Counted from the first letter of the stretch, positions 1 through 6,673 are shown. The stretch: DNA of 8,341 nucleotides from an uncultured Eubacteriales bacterium (GCA_900555735.1 USMI01000085.1:1-8341); one strand, 5' to 3'. Notes: generated from the letters alone by a model not told the origin. Numbers and translations: made by a program.

Positions 1-1
1 G

Positions 2-49
2 ACCGAAGCCACGCCGTTCCTGAGAAAATACGATATTACTTTCTTATGA
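2..49 (+). CDS. possible C-terminal end of an upstream gene (partial)
   Basis: One forward frame is open from the window edge and ends at a TGA at 47-49, giving about 15 residues (ending KYDITFL). It is followed by a weak terminator-like sequence and then a strong promoter for the next gene, which is what the end of a transcription unit would look like. The fragment is too short to recognise a family, and another forward frame also stays open in this stretch, so the call is tentative. Confidence 0.3.
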   Translation, partial: TEATPFLRKYDITFL

Positions 50-79
50 CCCCCGCCCCTCGGATGCAGGTCTTTTTTT
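48..79 (+). terminator. weak candidate terminator upstream of hflX
   Basis: A short imperfect hairpin (GACC at 48-51 with GGTC at 69-72, and CCG at 53-55 with CGG at 61-63) is followed directly by seven T residues at 73-79. The stem is short and asymmetric, so stability is doubtful. Its position right after a possible stop codon and before a new promoter supports it modestly. Confidence 0.3.
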
Positions 80-80
80 G

Positions 81-109
81 TTTACAAGCGCCGGGAAAAC
101 GTATATAAT
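81..109 (+). promoter_or_regulatory. sigma-A-type promoter of the hflX operon
   Basis: The -35 element TTTACA (81-86) and a perfect -10 element TATAAT (104-109) are separated by 17 bases. Transcription should begin around 115-117. This matters for the hflX start: a TTG at 124 would have its only purine-rich upstream sequence (AGGGG, 110-114) outside the transcript. The ATG at 139 has GAGGG (130-134) inside it. Confidence 0.85.
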
Positions 110-138
110 AGGGGAAAATTCTTTTGACCGAGGGTACT

Positions 139-1443
139 ATGGAACGGAAAACACTGGAAAACAACAAGGAATCCCGTGACCACGCCGTGCTGGTGGGTCT
201 GCGCTCGCCGGTGCTGGGCGAGGACAGCGCCGACGAGGAGAGCCTGATGGAGCTCTCGGAGCTGGTGGACACGGCGGGCGGCGACACGGCGGGCATCATC
301 CTGCAAAGCCGGGAGAAGCCCGACCCTCACAGCTTCATCGGCGAGGGCAAGGTGGAGGAGGTCAAGCGTATGGTGGACAACGAAAAGGCCACCATGGTGA
401 TCTTCGATAACGATCTGTCGCCGTCGCAAATTCGCGTACTGACGGAGCTGCTGGGCGTGCAGGTCATCGACCGCAGCGGTCTGATCTTGGACATCTTTGC
501 CCAGCGGGCGCGGACGAAGGAGGGCTGCTTGCAGGTGGAGCTGGCACAATACCAGTACCTGCTGCCCCGGCTGATCGGCATGTGGAGCCATCTGGAGCGG
601 CAGGGCGGTACCGGCGGCTCTCCCATCGGCACCAAGGGCCCCGGCGAGACCCAACTGGAGACCGACCGCCGCCACATCCGCCGGAAGATCGACAAGCTGA
701 AGGACGAGCTGGAGGAGGTGCGCCGGGTGCGCGCCACCCAGCGCCAGCGCCGCAGCAAGAACGAAATTCCTGTGGTGGCCATCGTGGGCTACACCAATGC
801 GGGCAAGTCCACGCTGCTGAACGCCATCACCGGCGCGGATATCCCCGCCAACAACCGGCTGTTCGACACGCTGGACACCACCACCCGTCTGCTGACGGTC
901 AGCGATACGCTGGACGTGGTGATCTCCGACACGGTGGGCTTTATCCGCAAGCTGCCCCACCAGCTGGTGGAGGCCTTCAAGGCCACGCTGGAGGAGCTGG
1001 AGTACGCCGACCTGCTGCTGCACGTCATCGACGCCTCCAATCTCCAGTGGCGGCAGCAGGCTGACACCGTGGATCGCCTGATCCGCGAGCTGGGAGCGGA
1101 CACCATCCCCTGCATCCGGGTATACAACAAGTCCGACCTCAGCTTCCCCGGTGAACGGGCCAAGGAGGAGGACGCCGTGGCCATCTCTGCTAAGACGGGA
1201 GAGGGCATCCCTGACCTGCTGGCGCTGATCGACAAAAAGCTGGACAAGGGCACCAAGCGGGTGACGCTGCACCTGCCCTATGACAAGGCTGGCGCGCTGG
1301 ACAGCCTGTACCGGGAGGCCAAGGTGGAGAGCGTGGAGTACGGCGCCACGGTGGACGTGGTGGCCGTGTGCAATCCCCGTCTGCTGGGCCAGCTGAAGGA
1401 CTATATCGAGGGCTGGGTAGAGCCCAAGGAGGACTGGGAATGA
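139..1443 (+). CDS. hflX: GTPase HflX, ribosome-splitting factor
   Basis: HflX is a translational GTPase that binds the 50S subunit and splits stalled or hibernating ribosomes under stress. The 434-residue product has the family layout: an N-terminal HflX domain (about 1-200) with the glycine-rich stretch GGTGG (156-160) and the signature GPGETQ (167-172), then a coiled-coil-like charged linker. The Era/Obg-type G domain follows, with P-loop GYTNAGKST (217-225), DTVG (264-267), NKSD (330-333) and SAK (350-352). A short C-terminal domain follows. Length is normal. I chose ATG 139 over an in-frame TTG at 124 because of the promoter position and the GAGGG ribosome-binding site. It is the first gene of a three-gene operon; its stop overlaps the next start (ATGA). 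Identity is very secure; the start is probable. Confidence 0.97.
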   Translation: MERKTLENNKESRDHAVLVGLRSPVLGEDSADEESLMELSELVDTAGGDTAGIILQSREKPDPHSFIGEGKVEEVKRMVDNEKATMVIFDNDLSPSQIRVLTELLGVQVIDRSGLILDIFAQRARTKEGCLQVELAQYQYLLPRLIGMWSHLERQGGTGGSPIGTKGPGETQLETDRRHIRRKIDKLKDELEEVRRVRATQRQRRSKNEIPVVAIVGYTNAGKSTLLNAITGADIPANNRLFDTLDTTTRLLTVSDTLDVVISDTVGFIRKLPHQLVEAFKATLEELEYADLLLHVIDASNLQWRQQADTVDRLIRELGADTIPCIRVYNKSDLSFPGERAKEEDAVAISAKTGEGIPDLLALIDKKLDKGTKRVTLHLPYDKAGALDSLYREAKVESVEYGATVDVVAVCNPRLLGQLKDYIEGWVEPKEDWE

Positions 1444-1979
1444 CGCGGACGACGGAACGGCTGGTGCTGCGGCCCTGGCGGGAGACGGACGCGGAGAGCC
1501 TGTACCGCTATGCCTGCGACGGGCAGGTGGGTCCCGCGGCTGGGTGGAAGCCCCACGAGTCCGTGGAGGAGAGCCGCCAGATCATCCGAACGGTGCTGTC
1601 CCAGCCGGACACACTGGCGGTGCTGCTGCGGGAGCGGCCGGAGGCCATTGGTTCCGTGGGCATATTTCCCACTGATGCGCCGGATGGGAAGGGCGAGCCG
1701 GAGATCGGCTACTGGATCGGACGGCCCTTCTGGGGGCAGGGGCTCATCCCCGAGGCGGTGCGGGAGCTGCTGCACTGGTGCTTTATGGAGCGGGGCGCGG
1801 CGCGTGTCTGGTGCGGCCATTCCCCGGGGAATGACAAGTCCCACCGCGTCATCGAGAAATGCGGGTTCACCTATGTCTGCGACGGGCCCCCCATTCTGTG
1901 GCCTGACGGGCAGGAGCGGGTCACCTGTTACTACGCTGTGACTCGAGAGGACTGGGAGAAGGAGGTGCGCCGTGGCTGA
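1440..1979 (+). CDS. GNAT-family N-acetyltransferase, RimJ/RimL-like
   Basis: The 179-residue product is a single GNAT domain. Such enzymes move an acetyl group from acetyl-CoA to an amine. The family opening TERLVLRPW (5-13) is clear. The central EIGYWIGRPFWGQG (88-101) gives the beta-4 strand and the acetyl-CoA pyrophosphate-binding loop, and NDKSHRVIEKCGF (131-143) is the typical later motif. It resembles the subgroup containing RimJ/RimL, which acetylate ribosomal protein N-termini, but this subgroup also includes enzymes acting on other substrates, so the target is unknown. The start ATG overlaps the hflX stop as ATGA and has AAGGAGG at 1426-1432 inside hflX, 7 bases upstream. An in-frame extension to 1368 is rejected for that reason. 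Its stop lies 8 bases inside yigZ, so the three genes are likely translationally coupled. Confidence 0.93.
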   Translation: MTRTTERLVLRPWRETDAESLYRYACDGQVGPAAGWKPHESVEESRQIIRTVLSQPDTLAVLLRERPEAIGSVGIFPTDAPDGKGEPEIGYWIGRPFWGQGLIPEAVRELLHWCFMERGAARVWCGHSPGNDKSHRVIEKCGFTYVCDGPPILWPDGQERVTCYYAVTREDWEKEVRRG

Positions 1980-2610
1980 GACATTTCGTGTGCCGTTTCA
2001 GGCGGCGGACAGCGAGTTCGTGGAGAAGCGCTCCCGCTTCATCAGCCACATCTGGCCGGTGGAGACGGAGGAGCAGGCCCAGCAGTACATCAAGGACATG
2101 AAGGCCAAGTACTACGACGCCCGCCACAACTGCTGGTGCTACCGCATCGGCCCCGCCACCGCCCGGTACAGCGACGACGGCGAGCCCCAGGGCACTGCCG
2201 GACAGCCTATGCTGAAGGTGCTGGAGCGGGAGGAGGTCACCAACGTGTGCTGCGTGGTGACCCGGTACTTCGGCGGCATCCTGCTGGGCGCGGGCGGCCT
2301 GACCCGGGCCTATTCCAAGGGGGCCAAGGACGCGCTGATCGCCTCTGGCGTGGCGGTCATGGGCGAGTGGGCTAAGGTGGAGGTGCCCTGCACTTATCCG
2401 CTTTTTGAGCGGGTGAAGCTGGAGATCGAGGGTCAGGGCGGCGTCATCGATGATGTGGCCTACGGCGCGGACGTGGTGCTGTCCATCTCGCTGCCTGCGG
2501 AAAAGGCGGAAGCCCTGCAGGCGCGGCTCACGGAGCTTTCCGCCGGAGGTATCACCATCCGGGTACTGGCGGAGGAGTACCGCCCGGGGTCGCGAGTAGA
2601 GGTGAAATAA
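1972..2610 (+). CDS. yigZ: YigZ / IMPACT-family protein (UPF0029)
   Basis: The 212-residue product matches the bacterial YigZ (B. subtilis YvyE) family, related to eukaryotic IMPACT, which modulates the Gcn2 stress kinase. The biochemical role in bacteria is not settled. Visible signatures are ARHNCWCYRIG (50-60), DDGEPQGTAGQP (68-79) and VTRYFGGILLGAGGL (96-110), all in the N-terminal Impact domain. The remainder, about 130-205, fits the smaller C-terminal domain of the family. The start is a GTG at 1972, supported by AAGGAGG at 1959-1965 six bases upstream and by the fit of MAETFRVPF to family N-termini. It overlaps the acetyltransferase gene by 8 bases. It is the last gene of the hflX operon, ending one hairpin before a terminator at 2615-2637. 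Confidence 0.93.
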   Translation: MAETFRVPFQAADSEFVEKRSRFISHIWPVETEEQAQQYIKDMKAKYYDARHNCWCYRIGPATARYSDDGEPQGTAGQPMLKVLEREEVTNVCCVVTRYFGGILLGAGGLTRAYSKGAKDALIASGVAVMGEWAKVEVPCTYPLFERVKLEIEGQGGVIDDVAYGADVVLSISLPAEKAEALQARLTELSAGGITIRVLAEEYRPGSRVEVK

Positions 2611-2614
2611 AAAG

Positions 2615-2637
2615 GGACTGCTGATGCAGTCCTTTTT
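2615..2637 (+). terminator. intrinsic terminator of the hflX operon
   Basis: A perfect 7-bp stem GGACTGC/GCAGTCC (2615-2621 and 2626-2632) with loop TGAT is followed by five T residues (2633-2637). It sits five bases after the yigZ stop. A-rich sequence before the stem (2608-2613) could let it act weakly in reverse too. Confidence 0.85.
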
Positions 2638-2655
2638 CAGAGAAGAGTGAAGATC

Positions 2656-2772
2656 GAAAAGTGAAAAACTTCGGGATACCGCCAAAGGCGGCATCATCTA
2701 AAAAGGATTCGCTGCATAATGCGCTCCAACAAAAAATGTCCCGACAAGGTCGGGACATTTTTTTCACTTTTC
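2656..2772. repeat. 117-bp element with 13-bp perfect terminal inverted repeats
   Basis: GAAAAGTGAAAAA at 2656-2668 and its exact reverse complement TTTTTCACTTTTC at 2760-2772 bound a non-coding segment containing three hairpins in a row: CCGCC/GGCGG (2679-2691), an imperfect GGA..CGC/GCG..TCC (2705-2727) and the long terminator stem at 2731-2763. Compact inverted-repeat segments of this kind resemble MITE-like or palindromic intergenic repeats in Clostridia. The right repeat lies inside the end of the repressor gene and encodes its final residues and stop. No transposase or target-site duplication is visible. The mobile origin is inference; the repeats themselves are seen directly. Confidence 0.5.
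2731..2764. terminator. bidirectional intrinsic terminator between convergent operons
   Basis: AAAAAATGTCCCGAC (2731-2745) pairs without mismatch with GTCGGGACATTTTTT (2749-2763) around a 3-base loop. The A-run on one side and T-run on the other give a U-tract in either direction. It ends transcription of the repressor gene on the minus strand and backs up the hflX-operon terminator on the plus strand. Its T-run overlaps the repressor stop codon at 2764-2766. Confidence 0.88.
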
Positions 2773-3138
2773 CATGCCTAGATGGGCGTGGCGCTTGATG
2801 GCCTGAAAAGATTCGTCACTGATCACATGCTCCAGCTTGCAGGCATCCTCAGCGGCCACCTCCGGCGATACGCCAAGCTTGGTCAGATACTGCGTCAGCA
2901 GCGTGTGGCGCTCGTAGATCATTTCGGCCACCTCGCGGCCCGGCTCCAGCAGCGTGATGAAGCCATTCTCGTCCACCTTGATATAACCGCCGCTTTTCAG
3001 AAGGCCCATGGCACGGCTGACGCTGGGCTTGGAATAGCCCATGTACTCGCCCACGTCGATGGCGCGGACGTGAGGCGACTGGCTGGTCAGCACCAGAATG
3101 GTCTCCAGATACATCTCGCCGGATTCCTGCAAATGCAT
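2764..3138 (-). CDS. DtxR/MntR-family metal-dependent transcriptional repressor
   Basis: The 124-residue product is a short DtxR-family regulator: an N-terminal winged helix (about 6-70, recognition region GYSKPSVSRAMGLL at 34-47) and a helical metal-binding and dimerisation domain (70-117). It lacks the C-terminal SH3/FeoA-like domain of full DtxR. By alignment from memory, the primary metal site reads M9, C100, E103 and H104, as in DtxR (Met10, Cys102, Glu105, His106) rather than the Asp/Glu set of B. subtilis MntR. In the ancillary site His78 is kept, but the other two positions appear to be Thr82 and Ala96. Iron sensing is therefore at least as likely as manganese. The start ATG 3138 has AGGAG at 3150-3146, seven bases away; an in-frame extension to 3177 crosses the promoter and is rejected. 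No transporter gene is adjacent, so its targets are not visible here. Confidence 0.92.
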   Translation of the reverse strand: MHLQESGEMYLETILVLTSQSPHVRAIDVGEYMGYSKPSVSRAMGLLKSGGYIKVDENGFITLLEPGREVAEMIYERHTLLTQYLTKLGVSPEVAAEDACKLEHVISDESFQAIKRHAHLGMEK

Positions 3139-3167
3139 GTCATCACTCCTAGTTTTTATTACAGTAA

Positions 3168-3196
3168 AGTATAGCACAGGGAGTTGACAATTGCAA
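3168..3196 (-). promoter_or_regulatory. promoter of the DtxR-family gene
   Basis: On the minus strand, -35 TTGCAA (3196-3191) and -10 TATACT (3173-3168) are separated by 17 bases, about 30 bases upstream of the start codon at 3138. This gives the repressor its own transcript although it lies just downstream of metK. Confidence 0.75.
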
Positions 3197-3215
3197 GTTG
3201 TATTTTGCTAACTTG
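3194..3215. promoter_or_regulatory. candidate operator palindrome at the repressor promoter
   Basis: CAAGTT (3194-3199) and AACTTG (3210-3215) form an inverted repeat with a 10-base spacer, a 22-bp span that overlaps the -35 box of the DtxR-family gene. The placement fits autoregulation. It does not match the classical DtxR or MntR consensus that I know, so the assignment is inference. Confidence 0.35.
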
Positions 3216-3229
3216 TTAAATTTTGGGAA

Positions 3230-4414
<1,185 letters not shown>

Positions 4415-4451
4415 AATCTTAATCTCCTTTCAATTCTCGGAAATGTGCAAC

Positions 4452-4484
4452 AAAAAAGCGCCCTGCCTGAACCGACAGAGTGCT
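4452..4484 (-). terminator. riboswitch-controlled terminator upstream of metK
   Basis: On the minus strand, AGCACTCTGTC (4484-4474) pairs with GGCAGGGCGCT (4467-4457) around a six-base loop, with one mismatch and two G-U pairs. A run of six T residues follows (4457-4452). It lies between the SAM-I aptamer and the metK ribosome-binding site, the expected expression platform. An antiterminator probably uses the 3' side of the aptamer and the stretch 4501-4485, but I could not fix its exact pairing. Confidence 0.88.
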
Positions 4485-4501
4485 GAACTTTCTTGCTCTT
4501 T

Positions 4502-4592
4502 CCTCATCTTTCGATTCACGTCGGATTTGGCACCTTGAAAAACAGGTTGCCGTGGCTTCATTGGGCCGTTCCCTCCGCCACTCTTGATAAGG
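4502..4592 (-). ncRNA. SAM-I (S-box) riboswitch aptamer
   Basis: The leader of metK contains the S-box conserved core on the minus strand. P1 is CCTTATC (4592-4586) with GATGAGG (4508-4502). The kink-turn and internal loop show AGAGTGGCGGAGGGA, then GGCCCAATGAAGCC, as in known S-boxes. P3 pairs GGCAACCT (4551-4544) with AGGTGCC (4535-4529), and P4 is a short CGA/TCG hairpin before CGAAAGATGAGG. High SAM would stabilise P1 and leave the terminator free to form, switching off metK, whose product is SAM. Confidence 0.96.
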
Positions 4593-4624
4593 TATGAAGT
4601 TGTTTGGGATATTAGCTAGGCTAC

Positions 4625-4652
4625 ATTCTACCATCTTTGTCAGAATTGTCAA
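4625..4652 (-). promoter_or_regulatory. promoter of the SAM riboswitch-metK transcript
   Basis: A perfect -35 TTGACA (4652-4647) is followed after 16 bases by TAGAAT (4630-4625), with a TG one base before it (extended -10). The predicted transcript start near 4618 leaves about 26 bases before the riboswitch P1 helix. Confidence 0.85.
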
Positions 4653-4704
4653 TAGGGAAGTGTGAATTTTTTGTAAAATCACGAAAATGGAAGGAGAACA
4701 TTGA

Positions 4705-4736
4705 CATGCGGCGGGGTGACCACACACCGCCGCATG
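4705..4736. terminator. strong GC-rich hairpin after the flavoprotein gene, no T-tract
   Basis: CATGCGGCGG (4705-4714) and CCGCCGCATG (4727-4736) form a perfect 10-bp stem around a 12-base loop. It begins seven bases beyond the flavoprotein stop codon (minus strand) and precedes the metK promoter. There is no T-run on either side, so it may be a U-tract-independent or factor-assisted terminator, or an mRNA 3'-end stabiliser. The hairpin is directly visible; the function is inferred from position. Confidence 0.55.
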
Positions 4737-4742
4737 ATACGC

Positions 4743-5948
4743 TCAAAGCGTCTTGACCTGTCCGGCCACCCGTCCGCTGCTCCATGCCCATTGCAGATTG
4801 TAGCCGCCGCAGTCGCCGTCGATGTCCAGCACCTCGCCGCAGGCGTAGAACCCCGGCACAAGGCGGCTTTCCATAGTACGGGGGTCAAACTCGTCGCACC
4901 GCAGGCCGCCTGCCGTCACCTGCGCCTGATCGAAGCCGCACACGCCGGTAATGGGCAGGGTAAAGCCCTTTACCTGCGCCGCGATCCGCCGCAGGTCGCC
5001 GTCGCTGAGGTCGGCCGCTCTCTGGTTGGTGAAGCCTGCCGCCTTGCATACCATCTGCCCAAGACGGCTGTGGAGCGCCCCAGTCAGCAGCGTGCCCGCC
5101 TCCCGTTCACCGGCGCTGTCACGGCGCTGCCGCAGCCAGTCCGACACCTCCCGCGGCTCCCAGTCCGGCAGAAGATCCAGCGTCACCGTTAGGCCGTCGC
5201 CGCCTGTGGCGGCAGTGCGGGAGATATCGAAGATCACCGGGCCGCTGACACCGTACTCGGTGAACAGCACCTCTCCCCGGTTCTGCGCCAGAGTCTGACC
5301 GCCCCGGAGGATGGTCACCGCCGCCTCTGCCTTCACGCCCTTCAGGGCGCGGGGATAGGTGGGATCGGTCTTGATCTGCACCAGCGAGGGATACAGCGCC
5401 GTGCGGTGGTGGCCCAGACTCCTAGCCAACTGATAGCCGTCCATAACGCCGCCCACCTTGCCGCCAGCCGCGCCGCCAGCCGCCAGAATGACCCGGTCAG
5501 CGGTAAATTCCTCGCCGCTTTCCGTGCGGACGAAAAAGAGCTCGCCCTTTTTCCGGATGCCTGTCACCGGACAGGCGGTATGCAGGTCGACTCTACGGTT
5601 TTCCAGCGCGAAACGCAGCACATCCAGTACGCTGCCCGCCATATTGCTGAAGGGATACACCCGTCCGCTGTCCTCTGCTGTGGTGAGCAGCCCCAGTCCG
5701 GCGAAGTACAGCAGCGTATTTCCCACGTCGAAGGCGGCCAGAGCATGATCGCAAAATCCCTCGCCGCCGTGATAGTGCTCGGGGGAGACATGGTGGTTGG
5801 TGAGATTGCACCGGCCGTTGCCAGTGGCCATCAGCTTGCGGCCCACACGCCCCTGCCGCTCCAGCAGCGTCACGGCGTGGCCGTTCTCCGCCGCCGTCAG
5901 CGCCGCCATCATCCCGGCGGCTCCGCCGCCGATCACCAGTACCCTCAT
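4743..5948 (-). CDS. HI0933/YhiN-type NAD(P)/FAD-dependent oxidoreductase (BaiN-like)
   Basis: The 401-residue product is a flavoprotein of the HI0933/YhiN family, automatically named BaiN in some databases after a bile-acid 7-dehydroxylation flavoenzyme. The N-terminus gives the FAD-binding Rossmann motif GGGAAG (7-12), then GRVGRK (33-38) and the family signature TGNGRCNLTN (42-51). A second dinucleotide-contact region is near ILAAGGAAGGK, and the C-terminal GDCGGYNLQWAWSSG (378-392) closes the FAD site. Length is normal. The substrate is not known for most members, and nothing nearby points to bile acids, so I give no specific reaction. The ATG overlaps the ruvX stop (TGA 5947-5945, ATG 5948-5946), with GGAG eight bases upstream inside ruvX. 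It ends before a strong hairpin at 4705-4736. Confidence 0.93.
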   Translation of the reverse strand: MRVLVIGGGAAGMMAALTAAENGHAVTLLERQGRVGRKLMATGNGRCNLTNHHVSPEHYHGGEGFCDHALAAFDVGNTLLYFAGLGLLTTAEDSGRVYPFSNMAGSVLDVLRFALENRRVDLHTACPVTGIRKKGELFFVRTESGEEFTADRVILAAGGAAGGKVGGVMDGYQLARSLGHHRTALYPSLVQIKTDPTYPRALKGVKAEAAVTILRGGQTLAQNRGEVLFTEYGVSGPVIFDISRTAATGGDGLTVTLDLLPDWEPREVSDWLRQRRDSAGEREAGTLLTGALHSRLGQMVCKAAGFTNQRAADLSDGDLRRIAAQVKGFTLPITGVCGFDQAQVTAGGLRCDEFDPRTMESRLVPGFYACGEVLDIDGDCGGYNLQWAWSSGRVAGQVKTL

Positions 5949-6370
5949 GCCTGATTCTCCAATCGTTTCCGGGTCAGATAGCCCTCCAGCATCAGCGAAG
6001 CCGCCACCGCGTCTACGGTTTTCTTCCGCTGTTTGCCGTTCTTACCATTATTAAATAGGATGGCGTGAGCCTCCACGGTGCTGCGCCGCTCGTCCCACAG
6101 CGTGACGCTCAGCCCTGTGGCCTCCCGCAGGGTGTCGGCATAGGCGGCGCACTTCTCCGCACGGGGGCCGAGGGTGCCGTCCATGTTCTTGGGATAGCCC
6201 AGCACCAGCTCCGTCACGCCGTGCTCCTGCACCAGACGGCAGATCTCTGCTGTCACCACATCCGCCTTGCGGCTGTCGATGACGGTGGAGTACCCCGCCA
6301 GCGTGGCGGTGGCGTCGGAAATGGCCACGCCGGTATGGGCGTCGCCGTAGTCGATAGCCATGATCTTCAT
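5945..6370 (-). CDS. ruvX: YqgF/RuvX family, putative Holliday junction resolvase and pre-16S rRNA nuclease
   Basis: The 141-residue product is a YqgF/RuvX protein with an RNase H-like fold. The family is described as a Holliday-junction resolvase homologue and in E. coli takes part in maturing the 5' end of 16S rRNA. Conserved blocks are DYGDAHTGVA (7-16, first acidic residue D7), LGYPKNMDG (57-65), DERRST (93-98) and DAVAASLMLEGYL (120-132, late acidic residue D120). The acidic positions needed for two-metal catalysis are therefore present. The ATG at 6370 has AGGAGG eight bases upstream, which settles the start over an internal Met4. It is the first gene of a two-gene unit with the flavoprotein and is transcribed from the promoter at 6435-6407. 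Confidence 0.95.
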   Translation of the reverse strand: MKIMAIDYGDAHTGVAISDATATLAGYSTVIDSRKADVVTAEICRLVQEHGVTELVLGYPKNMDGTLGPRAEKCAAYADTLREATGLSVTLWDERRSTVEAHAILFNNGKNGKQRKKTVDAVAASLMLEGYLTRKRLENQA

Positions 6371-6406
6371 AGGGAAAACCTCCTGATGGGGGAATCATTT
6401 TCATCT

Positions 6407-6435
6407 ATCATACCGCGTTTTTTGTGATTTCGCAA
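6407..6435 (-). promoter_or_regulatory. promoter of ruvX and the flavoprotein gene
   Basis: On the minus strand, -35 TTGCGA (6435-6430) and -10 TATGAT (6412-6407) are 17 bases apart and about 37 bases before the ruvX start codon. It is divergent from the rpmG promoter, with about 70 bases between the two -35 boxes. Confidence 0.78.
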
Positions 6436-6507
6436 CAGGGAAAAGAAACGGAGTGTCGAAAGGCGCAAAAACCACGAAAATTCCTGAAAAAATCCTGCAA
6501 AAACGCC

Positions 6508-6536
6508 TTGACCTTCTCGGAAAAGTGTGCTATAGT
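6508..6536 (+). promoter_or_regulatory. promoter of the rpmG-secE-nusG operon
   Basis: TTGACC (6508-6513) and TATAGT (6531-6536) are separated by 17 bases. A transcript starting near 6543 would carry a leader of about 130 bases before rpmG. No other promoter-like pair was seen before rplK, so it may also serve rplK-rplA. Confidence 0.82.
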
Positions 6537-6558
6537 GGACAATACCTGTGAGTGGGTG

Positions 6559-6599
6559 CTTTCTTTTTGCGCGCTTTTTCGCTTTGGGCGCGGAGAAAG
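6559..6599 (+). promoter_or_regulatory. possible hairpin in the rpmG leader
   Basis: CTTTCT (6559-6564) can pair with AGAAAG (6594-6599), with an inner GCGC/GCGC helix, in the otherwise unexplained leader between the promoter and rpmG. There is no terminator T-run directly after it and I recognise no known riboswitch or ribosomal-protein leader. The rest of 6600-6657 shows nothing I can assign. Confidence 0.3.
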
Positions 6600-6673
6600 A
6601 GCGGCCGCGATATCAGGGAGGCAAACGGGTACCCCACAAGGGAATACCTAATCTAATAAGGAGGTGCCGTTAC

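Noticed and set aside
82..1272. Long open frame antisense to hflX (396 codons, minus strand)
   Set aside because: It lies entirely opposite a clear HflX gene. GC-rich codon bias suppresses stops on the opposite strand, and the translation is low-complexity with no recognisable domain.
2611..2730. tRNA or other structured RNA gene in the yigZ-repressor gap
   Set aside because: The hairpins do not form a cloverleaf and no TψC-arm or CCA-like end was found; terminators and the inverted-repeat element account for the structure.
2552..2767. 71-codon minus-strand frame between yigZ and the repressor
   Set aside because: It runs through two terminators and the inverted-repeat element and into yigZ; the translation has no family resemblance.
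4419..4727. 102-codon frame on the minus strand through the metK leader
   Set aside because: It coincides with the promoter, SAM-I riboswitch and terminator, which fully explain the conservation and structure there.
6548..6673. N-terminal extension of rpmG or a leader peptide
   Set aside because: The frame is open, but L33 begins canonically at 6674 with a strong ribosome-binding site, and the upstream translation has no conserved character or good start signal.
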